Positions 33,595-45,528 of a stretch of 64,000 nt of DNA are shown piece by piece. The notes beneath the pieces were generated by a model. That model was not told the DNA's origin and searched no databases. It saw nothing but the letters and a program-made list of their open reading frames with translations. The first letter of the stretch is position 1, and every line of letters starts with the position of its first letter. The position numbers and the translations under genes are program-made. The stretch comes from Triops longicaudatus (taxonomy: Eukaryota; Arthropoda; Branchiopoda; Notostraca; Triopsidae). Location of the stretch: the NCBI GenBank assembly GCA_022885665.1, contig JAGQDJ010000076.1, positions 124,001 to 188,000 on the forward strand, read 5' to 3'.

Positions 33595-34150
33595 AAATCA
33601 TAACTTTTGAACACAAGATTGCTTGTCTGTAAAAAATCACAGTTATGTCACATACCGCTGAGCAATCTTAGTAAAAGTTGAATGTGGAATGTGGTATAGC
33701 TTTTAAACTTAAATCCAGTAAAAAGGTTACGTGTATTGCGCTCAATGCGGGTGGATGTACAAGGCTCACGGTGGTGACTCTACTACTACTAACTCTCTCT
33801 TTCCTCTCGTCTCACCTTACCTAACCTCTCACCGGGCATACCTGCCCTCGAGGCCACGTTGTAACTGAGGGCATGCACATGACGTCATACCAGAATGATT
33901 GAGAAATAATCAAGATATTTAATCATGTCTGACTTCGCTACCTTTTTTGAAAGAAAACGGGTGGGGGTTTTCGCCCGTTGTGTTCACTATAGGCTACCAC
34001 ATTTTTTTTGTGCCCAATGAATGCTACCAAACAGTTTATGCAAGCTCAGCCAGCACAGTCCCATATTTATTTTTGCAGGAGAACTAGAAATCCCAGGTCA
34101 CCCGTTGAAGCGGTAGCAACAGCCGATGTCTCGACCACGGGACATGATCC
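33595..34150. repeat. Diverged interspersed repeat, copy A (interrupted)
   Basis: Parts at about 33595-33690 and 33888-34150 match copy B at 34463-34830 in the same order and orientation. Shared blocks include CTGTAAAAAATCA, GTTCACTATAG, GAATGCTACNNAACAG, CACAGTCCCA and TAGAAATCCCA. About 200 bp between the two parts are absent from copy B and look like a later insertion. Confidence 0.65.
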
Positions 34151-34462
34151 GGGAAAGATGGCAACGCTGCATGACATAGCTTGTTTTGGAGTTCAGAACT
34201 GTTGGGGGGAAGAAAATCTATCATAGACAGAAGGAAAACGGTTGTCTTAACTTAAGTACACTAACCAACTGTGAATGATCAGGAGGAACAACTCTGCAAA
34301 CTGCAAAAACAATCCGCACTGTTTTTCTACAGGATGTTGTCGTGGTAATCGTCGCATTGGAAGACGGCGCCTGCAGAACGCATTGCATTTTTCTGTTTAT
34401 TTATATATTTTTTCTTAAAGTATAGTATAGGTAGGATAGGGACAAAAATAATGTTGCGCGAA

Positions 34463-34830
34463 AAGCCATGAATTTTGACGACAAGTTTCTTGTGGCTGTA
34501 AAAAATCAGTCCTGTCACATACCGTTAAGTAGCACGATACAAAGTTGCATGTGAAATGATTGATAATTAATCGAGATATTCATTAATGTTCCCTAGCTTT
34601 TCTTAAAAAATGGGTGATATTTTTTCTCCCGTTGCGTTCACTATAGATTATCAAAAATTTGTACAAAATATTTTTTGAGCTTACCGAATGCTACTGAACA
34701 GAATGCGAAAAGCTCGGACACCACAGTCCCACAGTTATTTTTACAGTGGACTTAGAAATCCCATGAAACACGTCGCAACTGTAGTGACAGCCGACTTTTG
34801 CTGCATTTTCGCATTTATTTCGGTAGCTTT
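34463..34830. repeat. Diverged interspersed repeat, copy B
   Basis: Uninterrupted copy of the repeat described at 33595. Both copies give similar short translations (SHIYFCRRTRNPRSPV against SHSYFYSGLRNPMKHV), but these are too short and broken to call a protein. Confidence 0.65.
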
Positions 34831-36392
34831 TCTCAAAGTATACTATTTCTTGACGGACATGAAGCTAGAATGTTAAGGTATTGATTGGACTGCAACTACA
34901 AATTTTCGTTGCGACACGTTTTTCCGTTCGAAATTTGGTTGCTAAAGTTCCCTATGTAACATCGTGTTTAACGCACGTTAAACGCGATGTTACTTCTAAC
35001 CCAACGAGTTATACGATAGTAACATACCCAGTGAAACTACGCAAAGTCAACCTTTAAATGAAACGGCTTTGCCGGTAAGCGAGTAGTTGGTTAGTTTGCT
35101 ACATACGTAAAGTTCGTTGGGTACTTCGGGGTTCATACATTACGGCCCACGGGTGGATGTGGGATGGGTGAGTCCAAATTATCACACCACAAGCGTATCA
35201 TCTTTGGACGCGTAATGCAGTCCTAGCAATCTTGAACATACGTTGAACAGTCGAGCATGTACAAGACCAAGTAAACTAAACATGACCAAAAGTGAATTTT
35301 TAACGTAGCGCAACATAGAAGTTGTGTGTGCTTTGTTGTGTATAACTTTTCCCATGTTTAAATGCTAGATTTCTCGCAACTACTGAAGGTATAAAATCCT
35401 AGATTATTCACCATTCTAATTTATTCCTCTCAACTTATCAAAAATACTTAACGCCTTAATTATTCTTATAATAATATGTTGACTGTGCTAAGCTAAAAAG
35501 TGAAGCTCAAGGTGCTCTCGTCGGCTTGTGAAATTTACCCTTAATTTAAATTTACTTAATCTTTTAAAATTGTTTCGTAAAGCTTTTAAGTCAGTATTAA
35601 CCAACCCTGAGTAAATTACACTAAATGAGATAAAAGGTGTTATTCTATGGGTAAAGACGACTTTTTGCTTAATAAGTTCAAGTGCAAAAGGAAGAATTTC
35701 AGAATGCATTTAAGCGTAGATTGGAATAAATCATGCAGTATTGTACGTTGTATTCTTCTGTGACGACACTTTGCACAAGGCCGCGTAATTAACATGTCCA
35801 GACTGCGGGTTTGAGTTGCGGACTTGAGTTGCGGACTCAAGCCTTCGTGCGTTGTGGGAATTTCCCAAGAAACTTTGTGGACATCCTGTCTTTTAGGGTC
35901 TATTCACACCGACGAAATTAAGGGATTCTGCCATAATACAATTCTATTCCGTCGCCTAATAAATGTAGTTCGAAATCAAGTCATATAAACGTTCACAAAT
36001 GTTGGAACAACTAATTCCCAACGCTTTTTTTCTAACTGATTTTTGTTACTAAATAACGATTTTAGAAACTTGGCCACATGTAGAAACTTTCATTAAGGCA
36101 TATATATTTATAAACCTTTACCTTTCATTATTAACTAGCTAATTTGTTCGTGCGTCTTTATTTATTGTGAATTGTCAGTGCATCAAATCACAAAAACTCA
36201 TTGTTAAATACGTCAACCTCCCCGTACCCAGGGGGGGTATAGGGTCCCCCCCCCCCCCGAAATGTTAAATTTATAGTAGTAATCATTGGCGTCTACAAAG
36301 TGCCCCCTACCCAAAAAAAAAAAAATGCACACGAACCCCCTTCCCCCGAAACTCCACTCCACGCCCTGAACCAAAATCCTGATTACGGCCCT
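34831..36392. other. Intergenic region, no gene recognised
   Basis: AT-rich sequence without a recognisable coding exon. It holds a small direct repeat and hairpin around 35812-35841 (TTGAGTTGCGGAC twice, then CTTGAGT, TGCGG, ACTCAAG) and a C14 run at about 36246. The stretch 36225-36380, rich in runs of C and A, looks like a repeat fragment. Confidence 0.6.
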
Positions 36393-36418
36393 GACATCAA
36401 CCTTGTGTTGCTGTATAG

Positions 36419-36608
36419 CAGTGGTGCCCAAACTACGGCCCGCGAAGGTGCCTCATACGGCCCGTTCATTTATACCGCTCATGTATATTACTGCATAATT
36501 TCATTTTTAACGTCGGCATGATTCTGGCGAAACCGGAACATTCAGGCCCGCGAGATTTTATATCATGTCGCGCGCGGCCCTCGGGTGAAAAAAGTTTGGG
36601 CACCACTG
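36419..36608. mobile_element. 190-bp hAT-type miniature inverted-repeat element
   Basis: Perfect 16-bp terminal inverted repeats (CAGTGGTGCCCAAACT and its complement) are flanked by a perfect 8-bp target duplication CTGTATAG (36411-36418 and 36609-36616). This length and the CAGTGGTG-type ends are typical of hAT superfamily elements. There is no transposase frame, so it is non-autonomous. It inserted into the interspersed repeat that surrounds it. Confidence 0.9.
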
Positions 36609-36754
36609 CTGTATAGCTTGGCGTACGACACTACNGCATGATTCTGGCGAAACCGGAACATTCAGGCCCGCGAGATTTTATATCATGTCGCGCGCGGCCC
36701 TCGGGTGAAAAAAGTTTGGGCACCACTGCTGTATAGCTTGGCGTACGACACTAC
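36516..36754. other. 119-bp exact duplication around a single N (assembly join)
   Basis: Bases 36516-36634 recur as 36636-36754 with a single N between. The repeat covers the right half of the hAT element, its target duplication and some flank. An exact copy on both sides of an N is the usual mark of two contig ends that overlap but were not merged. The true sequence probably has one copy. Confidence 0.85.
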
Positions 36755-37107
36755 TTCTCAAACTTTTTTCCTATTACGATAATATAACCGAACAGTTCTT
36801 AGTACCCAACATGAATAAACATAACTGTATCATCGCTTTAAAGAAACCATACTCTAAATTTAGCAAATCATGGATAAATTACCTAGATTTGAAAAAGACT
36901 TCAATATGCCGTGTCGTGCGTGTGAATACAACCTTATCATAACCAGACTTGACGAAACGCTGCATTCAAACTTGGGTGTAGAGCAGAGCTCCGGTTTCCA
37001 AGGTCATCATTAGTGTATATTCCTAACCAAGACATTCGGTTCTGTTTACATCTAGTGCAATCTATTACCGTTGTTGACGACACGCACAACGAGTTGTGTC
37101 ACCGACC

Positions 37108-40100
37108 ATGGATTTTGAAAGTGAAGATTCAAAGGCGGAAGACTCCGACTGTGATAGCATTTTTGATTCAAGATTTTCAAGTTCGACGTCATCGTCATGT
37201 AAGAAAACCTGGGATAGTGTCACCGATCTCGGAGAGGACGCCAGTACGCCCACGCTTGTTGTTCACGGAGATGTAACGTTTATGAATATCGGAAAGCTGC
37301 ATATTGGTCGCTCCGTAAGCCAAGTCGTCCAACAAACAGAAAAGGTATAAATTGAATTTTTGAAAACACCATTATCCGTACCAATAATATCTTACAGGAT
37401 GAAGTGGAAATAGATACATTCTCCGAAGTTCTCCGAAATCAATATGGCGTGCTTTATGGGCGAATCGCACCTTTACCTTGGTGCCAAGATTTTGCCATTC
37501 CACTTGATGATATATACACAAGCCTTGAATTAATCGGTGTTGGTGGATACACTGATACGACGCCGATAACTACGGAAGAACTCTTTGATAACGTAAAAAT
37601 TAAAATGAATCTGAAAAATAAAAAAGCATACACATGTCTCGATAACCATTGGACTTCAAAACTCTGCCTCACAGGAAAGTCGACATTCGATTCGCATTTT
37701 TATGGAGGGAAATCCAGGTTATGGGAAAACAACCTTGACCCTCAAACTCGCGTTGGACTGGGTCAAAGGTCAGACATACTTACTAAACTACCAAATCGTT
37801 TTTCTGGTTCAACTCAAATACCTTACGGTACGATAACGACTAACTTACATGACATAATGGCTCACATTTGTTTTCAACCATAGGGCTCATTAAAAGATTA
37901 CATTCTCAACGAATTCGTACCAGGTGAAGATGACGAATATCAGGGAGCTTACTGGGAAGCGATCAAGAACCGTCAAGAAAATGTCTTATTCATCCTGGAT
38001 GGTCTGGACGAGCTTTCTGCAGAAAGTAAGCCCGACGTCGTTAAGTTGATGGAAGGAAAACTGTTCAGCAAAGTAAACGATTCAGTACATTATAAATTAG
38101 CAGAATAGAACACTCACAATATTAGTTTGAAAATTTGTGAATAATGGTTACCCTTAATCAGGCCAGTGTGCTGTTAACCTCTCGATACGTCAGTGGTGAC
38201 AATCCCATTCCCAAACTTTGCTCCAAACGGGTTCTCATCAAAGGTTTCAAGGCAGAACAAATCAAAGATTTCTCATTGCGTTATTATAACGCAGTGCAGT
38301 TATCAGATCTGGCCATTCCTTTCGCGGAGAATATTCTCAGTGTGCCCTTTTGTGCGACGTTAGCATCGTGTCCCTTAGCTTGTCTTCTACTCTGCGTTTT
38401 GTACGAAGAACAACCAGGGACTTTGCCGACCAAGATGACTGACTTGTATCACGAGCTTTTCCGTTGTTTGATCAAACGTTCCGTTTTGCGTAATGCAAAA
38501 GCAGGCGAAGAATTGGACCCTGACTGGGAGGATAGAATTCCGGAACCTTATCAGAATTTATTGTTGAAACTGGGTCAACTCTGTCTCCTTTCACTGCAAG
38601 ACGACCAGTTGATCATGAAACTGGACATTCTGCGCAAACATTTGGGTAATGACTTGAATAAAATTTTGACAATGGGCTTACTGATGAAGGATTCTAAGAT
38701 GAGCTCGCGTAGTAAGCTCCACAAAATGGATTGCTATCAATTCTTGCACAAAACTTTCCTGGAGTACTTGGCGGCCCTATATCTCAACGCAGCGGAGTAC
38801 AGCCAAGAGCGATTTTCGGAGGAGTTGAGGAAATTGGTGTGCCGTAACCAAGACTCGTTTTGGATGGTTGCAAAGTTCTTGGTGGGCGTGCAAGGCAAGA
38901 ATCGTAGCTCAGTTCTAGCTTCCTTTAAGCTGAGTAAGATTGACGAAAATGCGGTATTCGATATCTTGGAAGAGCTCCGTATGGACGAAAAAAACATTGG
39001 CTCTTTGGCAGAAATTTTGGTCGATACTATAACGTTGGATTTCAATCATCCCCTGACGGTCAAGTTTGGTCAAGTTTTAGGAGACAAAAAGTGCACTCTC
39101 AAGAATTTAGTTTTGTCCTGGGACAAGAACAAAATCAGGAAAGAAGATAAAGATCAATTTTTCCGTTATTTGGTCAAAAATTCAAGCATTCGTGCGATCA
39201 CATTCCGGATTGAAGATTACAGTGCCACGGCAAAACACATTGCCCAAGTTGTTTCCAGGCCTAATATCAGACAGTTGGAGACCGGATGCTTCAACTGTGG
39301 ACCTAAGCGAGCCATATTTGAGCTTATGGCTCAAACGTATAAGCAGAAAGCTCTGACAGCTTTACATCTTCCACCTACAATTGACCCTGACAGTCTTCAC
39401 GCCCTTGTTCGGCTATTGGACACAAAAATGACTGCACAATCACTGCGCCTGGAAATGTCATCTTCTAATAAACATTTTGTAGAATTCTCCAGCCTGATAG
39501 CCAAAACAACTACTATCAAACATCTCGAATTAAGTAAGACGGAAATAATCTGTGAATGTACAGTTTTAAAATATCTGTGAATTATTTTCTTCCAACAGCA
39601 ATATATCCTCGAGACATAAAGTCGAAAGAACCTTTAATCATCCAAGGTAACTTTAGAATTACACTTACTGTTTTATTTGCGACGCACCTATGATAAATTC
39701 GAACTAAATTTGTTTTGTAACTTTAAAATTTACAGATTTGTCAGTCAACCCGAATCCACTCAAGTTTTGTTTGCTGTTCTCTTCTCTGTGTAACAAAGAA
39801 TGTCGCTTGGAAAGCCTTATGCTAGACTTCGGTCACTTGCGAGACGACGTCGTTGATTTCGCTTATGTTTCTCTTTCTTCTGCACTGAGAGTGAATCAGC
39901 ACCTCAGGACCTTGACCCTCTTCAATTGCTCGTAAGATAAATCTTTAAAAAAAGTAATTTAATATGCAACTTTAATGCAGCTTCTTTTACTATACCCGTA
40001 CTAATGTGTCATGCATGCTGGTAGGTCAGAATTTAATCTAGATTGACACACGTTAGAAGCGGCTAACTTTTAACGCAATTACGCTTGGTGAATTTAATGA

Positions 40101-41246
40101 CTAATCCAATCGGTTTTGAGAACAAGTGGCACTAAAATTCGCACATAACTTTGACTAGCAAGTTTTTAATACATTTTTGTAACACAGTTTTAGCTCCTTA
40201 CGCCCGGTGTTGACAAATTTGGCGTTTATCGAAAACCTGGAACTCGTTTGCGCATCTGGCTTGCCTATTTACGACGAAGATGTCTTATTCCTCTTTGAGA
40301 ACGTGTCGAAGAGTATAGTAAAGAAACTCAGCTTAATGTGGTGGACCTTTAGCTTTCGGGTAAGTTATTATTTTTATTCTGTTATCACGAGACTATTGTT
40401 AATATTTATACATTTTGTATGCAGAACACAATTTCTTTCGAAACAATCAGTCAACTAATCGCCCAATCTCATCTGAAAGAGCTCAAGGTATCGGAAAGCA
40501 CCCTGAAGTTTCATAGCGATCCTGACGAGATGTTTGACTTACTACCTCTCGATAAGCTGCTTACATTTCCCTTACGAGTCTTGCAGTTTCCTTCGTCTAA
40601 GCTCGTAGTTGAGTCTGAGCACAAGAAAAAGGTCACGCGACATGGTCCTGAATTGCTGCAGTGCGTCCATCAGTCATGGTTTCCTCGCGTACAGCATCTC
40701 AATCTAAGCACCTACGTCTTCGCTGGCTTAGACGACCAAGACAGTGTTGATTTTTTTGAAGCCCTATCTCGCAATTTTCCCAATTTGGAAATCCTCGAAT
40801 TGGACGGTTTGTTGGTCAAATGGGCCGACCCAGCGTTTACGTCACAAGCTGTGATTGACACATTCCAAACCATGTCAACATTAACTGTGGTACGCCTCAC
40901 GCGAGCCGTTTTCGTTGATTGCTCAGACGACGCTGAGTCGTCGCAAGACAATTGGCTATTAACCTCAATCTTCGAAGGCGTGCCAAACTTGACGGAAATA
41001 AGTTTGCCAAACCTTACTCATGCGACAGCGTTACATTTAGCCCGCTTACTTGAGGCATGGTCGGGCGACACACTCAAGCTTATTTTTGCCATTATGCCCA
41101 GTGTGTTTAGCTCCGTCTACGGAAGTTACAGTCGAGACAATTTAGAAATGCGCTTTATCACACTGCACGCTTTACAGCAAACTGCCATTTACGACATTCA
41201 GTATATCGGTGGCGATCATCCTGCGTATCTTCTGACGCGGAAATAA
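37108..41246 (+). CDS. NOD-like receptor: NACHT ATPase with leucine-rich C-terminal region
   Basis: Predicted cytosolic sensor of the STAND class. Exons 37108-37344, 37398-37592, 37675-37827, 37884-38072, 38162-39533, 39599-39646, 39736-39931, 40188-40359 and 40425-41246; all GT-AG, phases consistent, 3381 coding nt plus stop, 1127 aa. Residues 1-79: acidic, serine-rich, then a glycine-containing beta-type motif. Residues 90-120 carry a pre-NACHT block (YGRIAPLPW..FAIPLDDIY). NACHT: Walker A GNPGYGKT (156-163), Walker B VLFILDGLDEL (229-239), sensor VLLTSRY (261-267), and the distal helical signature FLHKTFLEYLAALYL (452-466). From about 500 onward leucine-patterned repeats (LRTLTLFNC, IENLELVCAS, LEILELDGL, LTEISLPNL). 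No CARD, PYD, death or TIR domain is visible. All key ATPase motifs are intact. Start: only ATG giving an open first exon with a fitting donor. Confidence 0.85.
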
Positions 41247-41340
41247 TTCATTTAGACTCATAGTCCAAATTATTATGCATGCCCATGAAGTCGCAAACGT
41301 TTCTTACACACGGCGTCTTTTTTATACGGAGTTCGTTACT

Positions 41341-41346
41341 AATAAA
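41341..41346 (+). terminator. Polyadenylation signal AATAAA of the receptor gene
   Basis: First AATAAA after the stop codon, 94 bases downstream. Confidence 0.55.
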
Positions 41347-41637
41347 ACTCAGCATACTCGGGGTTGTCCTAGCTCCTCAATCAAACGGAATTCGAAGGAG
41401 TTAATGATTGGTATGGCATCAACATGTCACATAGTCATAAGTCTTCAGTTGTCGGGTATCGTGTGACGGTCGTTCGATACCGTGAACCTATCAGATGTGT
41501 TACCGTAGAAAAATTGTCTTACAGGAAATTCTTCTTAAAGGGAAGTGGACACCAAAAACACCTATTGAGATTTTGATGTATTCTTACTGTACACATTATC
41601 CTACGAGCGCAGAATTTTGTTTAATTTATTTTCCGAT

Positions 41638-42258
41638 AAGCCGTTGCAGATTTATTGCATTTCGAAGATTTTGGCCGCGCGAACGTGACGTCACGGAGAG
41701 ATAAAACAAGCCACATCAATTTATCTCGTGGCCTAGTTGAACCAACGAAATTCGCGATTTTCGTGCCCGCACGTGCTGTACTATCCCCGCTTTACATCAC
41801 TGCACCACGCGATCGCCTCAATATTTTCTTGTTTCCTGAATATCTTCATTATTATTCCGGGCATGAGAAAAAGAAACATATATCTGGAAACCAGATATTT
41901 TACTCTTTTTTTTGTGTAAGACGATTTTTTTTCCATTGCCCTTTAAATCGATGCATAACGACCAACCTAAAGACTTCCTAATACCGCGCGAAAAACCACG
42001 AAGCTCCATATCTGTTGGACTTCCAGGGCAACGGAATCGTTGTTTCATTTGCGTACAGGAAGGCTACCTTCAAGCTGAGCTTACCAATTGGTACTGTGAC
42101 GTAACGCGGAGATAGTACAGCACGGGCGGGCACGAGAATCGCGAATTTTATTGGTTCAACGATGCCGCGAGATGAATTGATGTGGCTTGCTTTATCCCTC
42201 CGTGTCATGTTCGCGCGGCCAGAAACTTCGAAAGGCAATAACTCTGCAACGGCTCGTT
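41638..42258. mobile_element. Fold-back element with arms of about 167 bp
   Basis: The left arm (about 41638-41803) and the reverse complement of the right arm (about 42090-42258) agree over their length with about 12 to 15 percent differences; blocks such as AAGCCACATCAATT, GGCCGCGCGAAC and GTGCTGTACTATC are shared. A spacer of 286 bp has no reading frame of note. Both arms translate similarly (HINLSRGLVEPTKFAIFVPARA and its counterpart), but only because they are copies. No transposase. It lies between the converging receptor and PSMC5 genes. Confidence 0.75.
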
Positions 42259-42470
42259 AGAAAATAAATAAATATAATTGTTTAGGAGCTCAAAGCACGG
42301 ATGGTGATCGAGTGAGATGAGGATATTATTATTACCCGGAATGTAACGTTTGCTATTCGAAATAACTGATAAAAAGACTACGCAAAATTTGTCACTGAGA
42401 AGGTGTATTGACACCAGTTTCCGCAAAACGTTACAAAATCGAAACAAAAAAGTATCCTAGAACTCTCAAT

Positions 42471-45317
<2,847 letters not shown>

Positions 45318-45392
45318 GACTCTCTATTTTTCCTCGTCACTATCGCTCGATACAGCAATACGATGCTAGGTATCGTTCGTCAACACCGTTAC

Positions 45393-45399
45393 TATCGAT
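45393..45399. promoter_or_regulatory. TATCGAT element between PSMC5 and the divergent frame
   Basis: TATCGAT lies 76 bp upstream of the PSMC5 ATG, with further TATCG copies at about 45342 and 45371. It matches seven of eight bases of the DRE site (TATCGATA) that marks housekeeping promoters in arthropods. No TATA box is seen, as expected for such a gene. Confidence 0.4.
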
Positions 45400-45411
45400 C
45401 TCTAGCTTACT

Positions 45412-45528
45412 ATGTCTGTGGAAGTCCAAGAGGAGTGTTTACAGTGCAAGTGCGCTAAATTTCCGGTACTTAACTCGAGTTTCTTAACTCAACCGGATGT
45501 GTTGAAATTTTATAGCAAGCTAATGTGA
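45412..45528 (+). CDS. Possible 38-codon small gene divergent from PSMC5
   Basis: ATG at 45412, TGA at 45526, 94 bp head-to-head with the PSMC5 start. The product begins MSVEVQEECLQCKCAKF and has a CxxCxC cluster. A stretch that stays open in one frame and ends in a strong donor (CTGGCG, GTGAGT at 45613) follows after AG at 45556, so the frame could be the first exon of a longer spliced gene. I recognise no family. Composition looks coding-like, and the context fits a shared promoter, but it may be chance. Confidence 0.25.
   Translation: MSVEVQEECLQCKCAKFPVLNSSFLTQPDVLKFYSKLM

Larger units (their letters stand above)
36393..36955. repeat. Interspersed repeat, copy 1 (split by an hAT element)
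   Basis: GACATCAACCTTGTGTTGCT before the hAT element and the sequence from CTACTTCTCAAACTTTTT after it match copy 2 at 43950-44180 in order and orientation, with about 10 to 15 percent differences. Shared blocks include CGAACAGTTCTT, CCCAACATGAATAAAC and TATCATCGCTTTAAAGAAACC. Its right end lies about 150 bp before the receptor gene start codon. Confidence 0.8.

Noticed and set aside
37593..37883. Open frame through both introns of the receptor gene
   Set aside because: It loses Walker A, which appears in another frame; removing introns 37593-37674 and 37828-37883 restores a canonical NACHT domain.
38144..38161. ATG at 38144 as a start of a separate LRR protein
   Set aside because: The first 18 bases are the end of an intron (CAG at 38161); upstream exons with NACHT motifs join in frame.
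41655..42238. Similar short proteins on both strands
   Set aside because: They come from the two arms of the fold-back element, not from genes.
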